Assembly: GCA_004212735.1 (NCBI GenBank)
Contig: SHBD01000005.1
Location: forward strand, 1-64,000
DNA from: SAR116 cluster bacterium
GTDB taxonomy: Bacteria; Pseudomonadota; Alphaproteobacteria; Puniceispirillales; Puniceispirillaceae
Length of the DNA: 64,000 bases
Direction of reading: 5' to 3'
A model generated the notes under the pieces. It saw only the letters and a program-made list of their open reading frames with translations, was not told the DNA's origin and did no database searches. Of the stretch, positions 55,532 through 63,966 are shown piece by piece (position 1 is the first letter of the stretch; each line of letters starts with the position of its first letter). The position numbers and the translations under genes are program-made.

Positions 55532-56209
55532 GACCTCCGAAAATCACTCCACCTTGATGGCCCGCCACCCATGATGCCTCATGGCGCTTTCACGACGGCT
55601 ATATGATCGTGCCAGCCCGCCGCTCTTTCGCTCACGTCACGGGCGCCAGCCATCATTACCCGATTGGCCCTTCCTGAACTAAATTTTATTGTCGCTGAAG
55701 ATACATGCCTCACCGTCCATGGGGGGAATGATGTTGCAGGAAAATCAATATGGTGGATGCTGATGAGGGCCATCAATTGGGGAGGTTTTCTGTGGTGCGA
55801 CAATTGGCCATTGGAAATCCGAAGATGTAACGTTTAAGCTTTCTTTGACGTAACGCCGCAATGAACAATGCGCGGCTGAGCGTAAGGAGTTTCTGGGAGG
55901 AAACGGAGGGCAGTCTCTTTGCGGCTGCCCTTTTTTTGGTCTGCTTTCTGGTGCTGCAAAATTTGCACAATATAGTTGCAAAATTAACTCTGTTTCATCT
56001 CACGGCCGTGAAATAAACAAATAACGCTGTGTGGCCCTGCCTCTGCTGACCACGCAGCAAAATGCCAATATCGTTATCCTCCCAGACAACGACAAATTGG
56101 AGGGTCTCTTCTTTTTCTACACACGAAGAAGAGGCCCTGATTGGCAAGACGTAAAAGCAAACCGCGTTAGAAACATTGGCTAATCTGTTCGATTTTAGGT
56201 GATGCATCC
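55532..56209. other. 678 bp gene-poor region after tRNA-Gly
   Basis: Short open frames here have no ribosome binding sites or family features. It contains a plus-strand terminator at 55908-55937 with no recognisable gene in front of it, and a short palindrome TCACGGCCGTGA at about 56000. The ~300 bp before the terminator could hold a small RNA or the end of a long tRNA transcript. Confidence 0.6.
55904..55938 (+). terminator. Rho-independent terminator of an unidentified transcript
   Basis: GGGCAG / CTGCCC with an 11 nt loop followed by TTTTTTT. The nearest upstream plus-strand gene is tRNA-Gly, 370 bp away, so it may end a small RNA. Confidence 0.85.
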
Positions 56210-56566
56210 ATGCCAAAACTTGCTTATGCCCTCTGTCTAATCTGCCTGACCATGGCCAATCCGGTTACTGCAAGTGCCCAAGATTGGAAAAGTGGTTTGG
56301 GTCTTGGCTTCGAAAAAATGCAAAGGGTTTGGCGGGGTTTGTCAGAAGCTCCGCAGATGACGCAGTGCCGACTCGCCTCCAGAAAAGCCTACAAAGGCAA
56401 GCAAATCTGCGTGTACAAGGGCGCAAACCGAACATTTGTGGCAGTCTATAATGATGCCAGCGGTTATTGCTCAAACGCGATGCAATGCCGCTATGATCCA
56501 AATTCGGGAAAGAGCATCAAATCGCTGGTCCGCGCCTTCACCGACGCACAGGACAAGATCGACTAG
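56210..56566 (+). CDS. Secreted hypothetical protein
   Basis: A 118-residue protein with a signal peptide (LAYALCLICLTMANPVTASAQ, cleavage after ASA). The mature part of ~95 residues has four cysteines (CRLAS, ICVYKG, GYCSNAMQC), probably two disulfides in the periplasm. AGGTG lies near the ATG. No family recognised. It is convergent with the transporter operon. Confidence 0.7.
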   Translation: MPKLAYALCLICLTMANPVTASAQDWKSGLGLGFEKMQRVWRGLSEAPQMTQCRLASRKAYKGKQICVYKGANRTFVAVYNDASGYCSNAMQCRYDPNSGKSIKSLVRAFTDAQDKID

Positions 56567-56607
56567 GGCGAAAGCGGACGTCTCGCGGCACACCCCATCT
56601 ACCCGGG

Positions 56608-57426
56608 TTATCTTGCCCCCCTGCCCCCAAGAATTTGCAGGCCAAGCATCAACCCGGTGGACAATAAAATCATCAATGTTGAAATGGCGGCGATTGTCGG
56701 GTCGATATAATCCCGCAACGCGCTGAACATCTGTTTGGTCAATGTCGAATTGCCGCCGCCTGACAGGAATATGGAAATGATAACCTCGTCAAATGAGGTC
56801 AGGAATGCCAGCAAGGCAGCGGTCACAATCGAAAATTTCAATTGCGGCAAGGTGATTTCAAAAAAGGCCCTGATCCTTGTAGATCCGAGGCTTTGGGCAA
56901 CCCTCTCCTGGTTCAGATCGTAGGTGCGCAACGCCGAGGTGACTATGATCATCACAATTGGTACTGACAGAACAGTATGGGCCATGACCAGCCCAAAGAT
57001 TGAGTTCACCAGACCGATCCTGCCAAAGACATAGAATGTGCCAATCGCAATCAGGATTACCGGCACAATCATTGGCGTCATCAGCGTGAAAAACAGCATT
57101 TTGCTCATTCTGCCGCCGGACACAAACAACCCATAGGCAGCCATGGTGCCAAATGGCGTGGCCACCAGCATGGTCAGCGTTGCCACTTTGAAAGATGTGA
57201 TTGTCGCGTTCACCCACCGTGGCGTGTTCAGATATTCCTGATACCACCGCAACGACCATTCCCGTGGTGGAAACTCCAGATATTGCGACTCCGAAAATGA
57301 CATTGGAATCACGATTACCGTCGGGATCACCAACAGGAACATGATAATGGTCGCAAGGATATACAGCCACACTCGCTGTCGGTGCGTGACTTGGGTCTCA
57401 CTTGCTGCTTTTTGCCACCAGCTCAT
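56608..57426 (-). CDS. ABC transporter permease (PotC-like)
   Basis: A 272-residue inner-membrane permease with six membrane segments; the EAA loop reads AQSLGSTRIRAFFEITLPQL. The ATG at 57426 (MSWWQKAAS) is 1 bp after the stop of the other permease (TAA-A-ATG), better than an in-frame ATG at 57453 inside that gene. It belongs to the polyamine/opine/phosphonate type transporter class. Confidence 0.9.
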   Translation of the reverse strand: MSWWQKAASETQVTHRQRVWLYILATIIMFLLVIPTVIVIPMSFSESQYLEFPPREWSLRWYQEYLNTPRWVNATITSFKVATLTMLVATPFGTMAAYGLFVSGGRMSKMLFFTLMTPMIVPVILIAIGTFYVFGRIGLVNSIFGLVMAHTVLSVPIVMIIVTSALRTYDLNQERVAQSLGSTRIRAFFEITLPQLKFSIVTAALLAFLTSFDEVIISIFLSGGGNSTLTKQMFSALRDYIDPTIAAISTLMILLSTGLMLGLQILGGRGAR

Positions 57427-57427
57427 T

Positions 57428-58330
57428 TTAGCGCTTTCCAAACATGACTTCATCCAGCTTCAGGAATCTTGAAGCCAGGAATAACGCGGCAAATGTCAGC
57501 ACCAACAAAACAACACCAAGCGCACTGGCTGCACCCCAGTTGAATTGATCCTCCAAGATAGCCGTGATCTGCATTGATACCAAAATCACCCTGCCACCAC
57601 CAAGCACGGCTGGCGTCACATAAAACCCAAGACAAAGAACAAAAACAATGAGTGAACCCGCCACCACGCCGGGCAAGGAGAGTGGCACAAAAATCTGCCA
57701 GAATGCCTGGACCGGGGTGGCTCCCAAATTCGCCGCCGCCTGCAGAGCATGCGGGTCAATACGGCGCATCGCGGCATAAAGCGGCAGGATCAGAAACGGC
57801 AACATGATATGAACCATGCCAATCAGCGTCCCATTCAAATTATGCGCCAGTTTCAATGGTGTATCCCAGAGCCCCAGATCGATCGCGAAGTTATTGATCA
57901 AGCCGTTCCGCTGTAACATCACCAACCAAGCGTAGGTCCTCACCAGCAATGATGTCCAGAAGGGCAACAGGACTGTGAGCATGAAAAAGCCAACATATCT
58001 GCGCGGAATCTGGGACAGGAAATAGGCCAGCGGATAACCGATAAGGATACATAGCAACGTCGTGAGGATGCTGACATTGAAGGTGGTTTTAAAAACCCTC
58101 GCATATGATTTGTACTCTATCATCTTCTGATAATTGACCAGCGACAATTGCCCGGAGCTATCAAGAAATGATAGTGAGAACAGCCAGCCCACAGGGATGA
58201 CGATGACCACAAAAACCGCAATCAGCGCCGGCAATGACAAGGCAAAAATTGTTAAATTCTCACGACGTTCGGCGGCCCGTAATTTGTCGGCGTTTAAATG
58301 CTCGATTTTGTTGATTTCGGGAGACGCCAT
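57428..58330 (-). CDS. ABC transporter permease (PotB-like)
   Basis: A 300-residue permease with six membrane segments and the EAA loop AANLGATPVQAFWQIFVPLS. Its ATG (58330) overlaps the stop of the ATPase gene (TGATG); an in-frame GTG one codon earlier is less likely. It pairs with the PotC-like permease. Confidence 0.9.
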   Translation of the reverse strand: MASPEINKIEHLNADKLRAAERRENLTIFALSLPALIAVFVVIVIPVGWLFSLSFLDSSGQLSLVNYQKMIEYKSYARVFKTTFNVSILTTLLCILIGYPLAYFLSQIPRRYVGFFMLTVLLPFWTSLLVRTYAWLVMLQRNGLINNFAIDLGLWDTPLKLAHNLNGTLIGMVHIMLPFLILPLYAAMRRIDPHALQAAANLGATPVQAFWQIFVPLSLPGVVAGSLIVFVLCLGFYVTPAVLGGGRVILVSMQITAILEDQFNWGAASALGVVLLVLTFAALFLASRFLKLDEVMFGKR

Positions 58331-59427
58331 CACTTTGTTTCACCGGGAATGACAATCGCATCATTTTTATCTATGGAAACCGACACTGTTTGCCCAAGTT
58401 CGAGGGAGTCAACATCATCACCGGCACGCGTGTTGGCTCTTGATGTCAAAATTTTACCATTGCCCAGCTCGATCATGACAATGGCGGTCTCACCCTGATA
58501 AACAAGTTCCGTGATCACACCATCAAAGTAAATTTTACCGTTTGTTCTTTTTGCTTTTGGTTTTTCCAGCAGCAGCCGCTCCGGCCGGATCACAAGGGAC
58601 CACTCCTTGCCTGTCTCCTCGTTTGGTACCGGAAGAACTGCCACACCCTCATGCACCAGCTGTCCAGAATCATCCCGATGAAGTGGAATAAAGGAGGACT
58701 CACCAATGAAACTCGCAACAAACTGATTGGCTGGCCTGTTGTAGATTTCACGCGGCGTTCCAATTTGTGCCAATTCACCTTCGTTAATCACGGCAATCCG
58801 ATCCGACATGGTAAGTGCCTCGCGTTGGTCATGCGTGACATAAACCGTTGTGACACCCAACTGGCGATGCAATTGCTTGAGCTCAATCTGCATTTCCTCA
58901 CGCAGCTTTTTGTCAAGCGCGGACAGAGGTTCGTCCATCAGCAGGATTTTCGGACCAAAGACAAATGCCCGTGCCAAAGCCACACGCTGGCGCTGACCAC
59001 CCGATAGCTGGTCTATGCCTCTTTCCGCATAGTCTGACAATTGAACCGTTTTCAGCGCTTCCAAAACGCGGTGATGTTTTTCTTCAGCAGAAATTTTGCG
59101 GAGCTTGAGGGGAAAGGCAACATTTTCGAAAACCGACATATGGGGAAACAGCGCATAATTCTGAAACACCATGCCGACGCCGCGTTTGTGTGGCGGAAGA
59201 ACCGTTATGTCCTCATCGGCGAAACAGATGCGTCCAGAATCAGGCCTGTTAAACCCCGCAATCGCCATCAGCAATGTTGTCTTGCCCGAACCCGAGGGGC
59301 CCAATAATGTGAGAAACTCACCGGCGCGTACATCTATGCTGACCGCATTAAGTGCAAAAACCCGTCCATATTTCTTGGTCAATTCGGTGACTGAAATTGT
59401 CAGTGAGGCAGACGCATCTGAAGTCAT
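58330..59427 (-). CDS. ABC transporter ATPase (PotA-like)
   Basis: A 365-residue ATPase: Walker A GPSGSGKTT, signature LSGGQRQR, Walker B ILLMDEPLSALD, and a C-terminal TOBE regulatory domain (VIRPERLLLEKPKAKRTNG). The start MTSDASASLTISV excludes an upstream frame that runs into an intercistronic hairpin. Cargo class: polyamines or similar small cations. Confidence 0.93.
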   Translation of the reverse strand: MTSDASASLTISVTELTKKYGRVFALNAVSIDVRAGEFLTLLGPSGSGKTTLLMAIAGFNRPDSGRICFADEDITVLPPHKRGVGMVFQNYALFPHMSVFENVAFPLKLRKISAEEKHHRVLEALKTVQLSDYAERGIDQLSGGQRQRVALARAFVFGPKILLMDEPLSALDKKLREEMQIELKQLHRQLGVTTVYVTHDQREALTMSDRIAVINEGELAQIGTPREIYNRPANQFVASFIGESSFIPLHRDDSGQLVHEGVAVLPVPNEETGKEWSLVIRPERLLLEKPKAKRTNGKIYFDGVITELVYQGETAIVMIELGNGKILTSRANTRAGDDVDSLELGQTVSVSIDKNDAIVIPGETK

Positions 59428-59507
59428 GTCTTGCTCATATTTGTTTAAAGATTGGCTTTTTGATAGAGATATGTAATCGTGACAGCTGATCGTGACACTT
59501 GAGTGAA

Positions 59508-59531
59508 ACACGAGGGCTGGCGCCCTCGTAT
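59508..59531. other. Intercistronic hairpin between substrate-binding protein and ATPase genes
   Basis: ACGAGGGC / GCCCTCGT with loop TGGC lies 26 bp after the stop of the substrate-binding protein. On the minus strand only a short T-tract follows, so it probably stabilises the upstream message or partly attenuates transcription, allowing more binding protein than ATPase/permease. Confidence 0.75.
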
Positions 59532-59554
59532 TTTGCTTTGTCTGAGAGTGGAAG

Positions 59555-60643
59555 TTACTCGCTCAACAACTCCATATACATTTCCTGAGCTTTCTCTCTG
59601 TTCTTTGCGTACCAATCGAGGCTGACAGCCAGCATTTTTGATACGTTATTTGGGTGTGACGGAAGCGCCTCCAAAAGTTCCTTCGGCGCTGTCGTCACCT
59701 CATAAGCCTCTTTGTTTGTCGGGCCATAGGTGATGTGGAATGGCAGGTTGGCCTGATATTTTGCCTTTGACACCTCACCCAGAAACTTCATTGCCGTGTC
59801 TTTGTTTGGCGCGCCTTTGGGAATGCCAAAGCCATCATAATCCCGCAACGCCTGATTGAAGGTGTAGCCAACAACAGCTCCGTCCTTCTTTGCATTGTCA
59901 AAGCGGCCGTTCCAGCCCGTAATCATGTCAACTTCCTGATCTTTCATCAACTGAGCCTGCATAGCGCCAGATTTCCAATAAACAGCGATATGTGGCTTCA
60001 GCTCACGAATCTTATCGATGGCTTTCTTAATACCATCCTCAGTCGACAAAAAGTCATAGACGTCTTCGGGCGCAACGCCCATCGCCATCACGGCAGGCTC
60101 AAGCGCACCATCGACATTATTCAGACGATAGGACCGCGTTCCCGGAAACTTTTCTACATCCCAGAAATCAGCCCAGGAATTCGGTGCTCCGGCTGTGCCA
60201 GGCGCGCCGTATTTGTCCGTGTTCCAGGCAAAGACCGTGGCAAACACATCGGAGCCGACACAATAGTCGGTATAGGTGTTTGGCAAGAAGTTTGACACAT
60301 CGACAACATTGAAATCGATTTTTTCCAAAGCGCCTTTGGCTGCGGCAGCGGCGCAGCTACCTGAGCCACTTACGACCAGATCCCATGTCACTGCGTTGGA
60401 CTCAACCTGCAGCACAACCTTCGACATGCTGGCGCCGGACTCACGATTGATCTCAATACCGGAATTCTTTGATGCGTCTGTGAATAATGCGGCATCCTGC
60501 GCTTTGCCGTAAGATCCACCCCATGAAACCACAGTGATTGGATCAGCATGGGCCTGACCGATGGCCAGAACTGAAAATGCCGCTGCACTCAATGCACCCA
60601 AGAGAGTTTTACCGGGCCCTTTTGTTGATAGATTGAAATTCAT
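59555..60643 (-). CDS. ABC transporter substrate-binding protein (PotD-like)
   Basis: A 362-residue periplasmic protein with a signal peptide (LGALSAAAFSVLAIGQAHA, cleavage before DPITVVSWGGSYGK). The mature sequence has the type II spermidine/putrescine-binding fold. ATG 60643 has GGGAGGT 5 nt upstream. It is part of a run with an FAD amine-oxidase-like gene upstream, 128 bp away. The cargo is not identified; polyamine, betaine-like or DMSP are all possible given the downstream DMSP lyase. Confidence 0.9.
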   Translation of the reverse strand: MNFNLSTKGPGKTLLGALSAAAFSVLAIGQAHADPITVVSWGGSYGKAQDAALFTDASKNSGIEINRESGASMSKVVLQVESNAVTWDLVVSGSGSCAAAAAKGALEKIDFNVVDVSNFLPNTYTDYCVGSDVFATVFAWNTDKYGAPGTAGAPNSWADFWDVEKFPGTRSYRLNNVDGALEPAVMAMGVAPEDVYDFLSTEDGIKKAIDKIRELKPHIAVYWKSGAMQAQLMKDQEVDMITGWNGRFDNAKKDGAVVGYTFNQALRDYDGFGIPKGAPNKDTAMKFLGEVSKAKYQANLPFHITYGPTNKEAYEVTTAPKELLEALPSHPNNVSKMLAVSLDWYAKNREKAQEMYMELLSE

Positions 60644-60771
60644 CTTTACCTCCCTGTTATTTTGACTGAGGCCCAATCAAGGACCTCACATTTTGCAGTT
60701 TTCCGTCGATAGTCTAATCCTAGTCAAATAGTCACAAGACAGATCTCTGCAGATTTTATTACCGGAAAAGT

Positions 60772-62154
60772 TCACCCCACAGTTTGTGAGGCATCCTCAG
60801 CAAATCTTCCGGCTTCACCATTTGCTGAATTCCTTTGAGCCTGGCGGCATTGCCACCGATCATACATTCGGTACCACCCAACGATTGCCGGCAGAAACCA
60901 TGGCTTGCCCCGGTAAAATGGCCGTGTCGGGAAATCGACATTATCCAGCGCTGTCTTACCCTCGGCAAGGCCCAGCACCTGCTGCCCCAGTCTCATGCCA
61001 AGATAGCTCGCCATACCAACGCCTGATCCACAGTAACCCATCGCATAATGCACACCGCCATGCTGGCCAATATGCATCAATTCATCAAAGCTGTAGGCTA
61101 CTTTACCACTCCATGAGTGAGACACCCCAATCCCCTTCAATTCAGGGAAAATGCGGCATAAATCATGCTGTAACTTCGGTCCACTTGTTACCGGATTCGT
61201 CTCGTTGGCCGATACACGGCCACCAAATAAAATTCTGCTGCGGTCGGGTGACGGACGGTAATAATATACGACTTTGCAGGTGTCACTTATTACCCTGTCC
61301 GAGGGAATGAGGCGGTCGATAACGGACCTCGGCAATCTCTCAGTGGCAATGATATAGCTGCCGATTGGAATCACCCGGCGCTGCACATAGGGCATCAAGT
61401 TTCCGCTATACCCGTTCGTTGCAATGACAACTTTACCGGCTTTTAATCTTCCTTTTGGAGTGGAAACGATAAAGCCAGCACCCGACCGTTCGATCGAGGT
61501 GGCTGGACAAAGGCCGGTAACGCGGACACCCGCATCCAAAGCCGTTTGCAAAATGCCGGAATAATATTTTGCCGGATGCAAAGACGCGTGATGCGTAAAC
61601 ACAACGCCCCCGAAATAGGCGTCTGACCCAATTTCCTGATATTGATCATGACGTGGCACGATTTTTATCGGGGTATTCTCCTCGGCATTCAATCTTTTGG
61701 CCTCGGTGACCAATTTATCGAAATGCCGTGGGGTGTGCGCCGCGTGAAATCTGCCATTTCTTGCAAAATCACATTTGATGTTGTTTGTTTCAACGAAATG
61801 CTCAACCCAATTCAGCGACGCCTCACCCTCTGCGCGGATGGCATGGGCCCGCTCAACGCCAAACCTTTTTGACAGTCGATGAAGCGATGGCTTGACGCTG
61901 CCGCTAATTTGGCCCCCGTTTCTCGTGCTGCATCCCCAACCGGGCGTCTGCGCATCCAGAACCTGTGTCGTTTTGCCATGACTGGCGGCAACTATAGCGG
62001 CATGCATGCCGGTGTAGCCTGACCCAATAATCACAACATCTGCCTCTGACACAACAGACGTGTGTGTCTCTGGAAGTGGCGCGATATCATCGGTCCAGTA
62101 AACGTGATGCTTTTCAGGAAGCGATACGATGTCTGCAGTAGAATTTAATGCCAT
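60772..62154 (-). CDS. FAD-dependent amine oxidase-like oxidoreductase (PuuB/DAO family)
   Basis: A 460-residue flavoprotein. Dinucleotide motif VVIIGSGYTGMHAA at about 40-53, the segment WGCSTRNGGQISG typical of gamma-glutamylputrescine oxidase-like enzymes, a mid-region VVIATNGYSG, and the C-terminal FAD motif GYCGSGVGMASYLG. It should oxidise a secondary or primary amine or N-methyl compound. ATG 62154 has AGAGGGGGG upstream; the open frame extends through a 17 bp repeat array that is better seen as leader. First gene of the transporter operon, divergent from lysR. Confidence 0.9.
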   Translation of the reverse strand: MALNSTADIVSLPEKHHVYWTDDIAPLPETHTSVVSEADVVIIGSGYTGMHAAIVAASHGKTTQVLDAQTPGWGCSTRNGGQISGSVKPSLHRLSKRFGVERAHAIRAEGEASLNWVEHFVETNNIKCDFARNGRFHAAHTPRHFDKLVTEAKRLNAEENTPIKIVPRHDQYQEIGSDAYFGGVVFTHHASLHPAKYYSGILQTALDAGVRVTGLCPATSIERSGAGFIVSTPKGRLKAGKVVIATNGYSGNLMPYVQRRVIPIGSYIIATERLPRSVIDRLIPSDRVISDTCKVVYYYRPSPDRSRILFGGRVSANETNPVTSGPKLQHDLCRIFPELKGIGVSHSWSGKVAYSFDELMHIGQHGGVHYAMGYCGSGVGMASYLGMRLGQQVLGLAEGKTALDNVDFPTRPFYRGKPWFLPAIVGWYRMYDRWQCRQAQRNSANGEAGRFAEDASQTVG

Positions 62155-62178
62155 GCTCCCCCCTCTTTTACAGCCTAC

Positions 62179-62263
62179 CCTTTTTTGCGACCCGGCCTTT
62201 TTTGCGACCCGGCCTTTTTTGCGACCCGGCCTTTTTTGCGACCCGGCCTTTTTTGCGACCTGC
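62179..62263. repeat. 17-bp tandem repeat, five units, in the FAD oxidoreductase leader
   Basis: CCTTTTTTGCGACCCGG occurs four times identically and a fifth time with two end changes. Seventeen is not a multiple of three, which argues that it is not translated. It begins 25 bp upstream of the ATG at 62154. Confidence 0.93.
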
Positions 62264-62393
62264 CCATTTATACCCTGAGAGATTTTTGAAAACGCTTCGG
62301 GTTCTTCTGGTCGCAATAACAGCAAAGTCTCGCCGTATTGACTTAACGCTAAAAAACAAATCAAATAAAAACAATTTAATTAATATTATAAAA

Positions 62394-62412
62394 ATATAAA
62401 TTTTGTTTATAT
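62394..62412. promoter_or_regulatory. LysR-type operator candidate
   Basis: ATATAAATTTTGTTTATAT has perfect 7 bp arms around a 5 bp spacer and contains the T-N11-A signature of LysR boxes. It lies 39 bp before the lysR start in the divergent region, the standard place for autoregulation and control of the opposite operon. Confidence 0.6.
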
Positions 62413-62450
62413 CCACCTAATCAGGTTGGCGATCAGCGTGGGGGCTTCAC

Positions 62451-63371
62451 TTGCAGATCAAGCAACGCCATATCGAGGTCTTTGATGCCATCATGGCTGC
62501 TGGCTCAATCTCCCGTGCCGCAACACAGCTCAATCTCAGCCAACCGGCCGTGAGCATTGCGTTGGCAAATCTGGAGAAATTCATCGGTTTTAAATTGTTT
62601 CAGCGCGATCGTGGCTTCTTTGCCCCAACCAGAGAGGCGCTACTGTTGCAGGATGAAATGGCCCAAGGATTGCTGGTGTTGGAGAGAATTACGCAACGCG
62701 TGACAGAAATCCGTGCTGGTTCAACGGGACGTGTCCGCATTGCCACCAACGGCGCAATGGCAATCAATTTTCTTCCGTCACTGATCGCGGCGTACCAACA
62801 CAAACATAGTGACGTCAACATTGACATACTTGTGCGAAGCTCCCGCCAGATTGCCGATTGGGTGAGCACGAAGCAAATTGATATTGGCCTGATTGACACG
62901 CCTGTTCCCGTCGCCGGGCTGGACGCAAAATTTTTTAATCTTGAATGTGTGTGTGTGATGCATCGGGATGACCCAATCAGCGCTCAAAAATCTATTGCGC
63001 CTCCTGATTTGGCCGGACGATCAGTGGTTGCCATTACCGGACAACATATGGTGGATCGCCAGTTGGATACCCTGCTGAGCGCTGCAGATGTCACTGTTGA
63101 GAAACACATTTCCAGCTATTATTTCGCGATTGCACGTAACATCATTGCCTCAGGTGGAGGTGTCGCAATTATCGACCCAACCAACGGAAAAGCAGATTTG
63201 AATGATGGCGTTGTATGGAGGCCGTTCTCGCCAAAAATCTATCATGAGCTGGCGCTCATCAGGGGCTCCAATCAGGAGCTTGGCAAGGCGCCAGCCGGTC
63301 TGTACAACCTGATTGATCGCTCATTGCAAAGCCTTATTGGCATTGGTAACGCCGGAGATTCCAATGAGTGA
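62451..63371 (+). CDS. LysR family transcriptional regulator
   Basis: A 306-residue regulator with the N-terminal helix-turn-helix (SISRAATQLNLSQPAVSIAL) and a periplasmic-binding-type ligand domain. The start is TTG 62451 (MQIKQRHIEVF) with GGGGG 6 nt upstream. Its last 8 bp overlap the start of the DMSP lyase gene, so the two are co-translated. It probably responds to the lyase or transporter substrate and controls the divergent operon. Confidence 0.9.
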   Translation: MQIKQRHIEVFDAIMAAGSISRAATQLNLSQPAVSIALANLEKFIGFKLFQRDRGFFAPTREALLLQDEMAQGLLVLERITQRVTEIRAGSTGRVRIATNGAMAINFLPSLIAAYQHKHSDVNIDILVRSSRQIADWVSTKQIDIGLIDTPVPVAGLDAKFFNLECVCVMHRDDPISAQKSIAPPDLAGRSVVAITGQHMVDRQLDTLLSAADVTVEKHISSYYFAIARNIIASGGGVAIIDPTNGKADLNDGVVWRPFSPKIYHELALIRGSNQELGKAPAGLYNLIDRSLQSLIGIGNAGDSNE

Positions 63372-63966
63372 TGATTTTACAGAATTGCTGCAATCAATGG
63401 CGGTCAGTTTGCGTCTGTCGGACCTTCATACCTGCAATCATATCTGCAACCATGTTGCAACAGCCTTGGATAAACCCGTCACATCGGCACGTCTCGTTAA
63501 AGACGCACCAGCATCAGGCCCTCGGATATCTCTTGAGACGGTTGATCTGGAGGGTCATGGCACGCATGCGGATCTGGTCCATAACATTCAAAAAACCAAT
63601 CCAAATTTGGCGTGGCGACAACCCGGCTTTGGAAAAATCCCGAATACCATCGCCAGCCATTTGGCTGTCTGCGAGATCATTGGCCCGGACGGACAAATTG
63701 CCCATGAAGACATCCGCGCCGGGCTTCTTTATCAGGCTGCCAACGTCACCTACCCCAGCCACTGTCATGCCGCTGAAGAGGTGTATCTGGCATTAACCGG
63801 ACCTCAAGAATGGCAAAAAGATAACAACGCCTGGTATGAAGGCTCCTCGGGGGATTTCATTCACCATTTACCGTATCAACCGCATGCCATCCGCACAGCC
63901 AGAACCCCATTATTGGCCCTTTGGGTGTGGACGGGCAACATTGATGGAAGCACTTACCGAATCTGA
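63364..63966 (+). CDS. dddQ: Cupin-type DMSP lyase (DddQ-like)
   Basis: A 200-residue protein, matching DddQ length. The C-terminal cupin holds the metal and catalytic set described for DddQ: Y130, H133, H135, E139 and Y141 in TYPSHCHAAEEVYLALTG, and H174 in LPYQPHAIRT. Such enzymes split dimethylsulfoniopropionate into dimethyl sulfide and acrylate. The ATG (MSDDFTELLQ) lies inside the end of lysR, in another frame. The family also includes close relatives acting on other substrates, so activity is inferred from the conserved site. The gene ends 34 bp before the window edge. Confidence 0.82.
   Translation: MSDDFTELLQSMAVSLRLSDLHTCNHICNHVATALDKPVTSARLVKDAPASGPRISLETVDLEGHGTHADLVHNIQKTNPNLAWRQPGFGKIPNTIASHLAVCEIIGPDGQIAHEDIRAGLLYQAANVTYPSHCHAAEEVYLALTGPQEWQKDNNAWYEGSSGDFIHHLPYQPHAIRTARTPLLALWVWTGNIDGSTYRI

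Larger units (their letters stand above)
62155..62450. other. 296 bp divergent promoter region with repeat array and LysR-type palindrome
   Basis: From left to right: ribosome binding site of the FAD oxidoreductase, a 17 bp tandem repeat (62179-62263), an AT-rich block (62340-62412), a perfect palindrome (62394-62412), and GGGGG before the TTG start of lysR. Confidence 0.75.

Noticed and set aside
62155-62364. N-terminal extension of the FAD oxidoreductase (lysine/arginine repeats)
   Set aside because: The extension is translated from a 17 bp repeat whose period is not a multiple of three, and the internal ATG at 62154 has a strong ribosome binding site.
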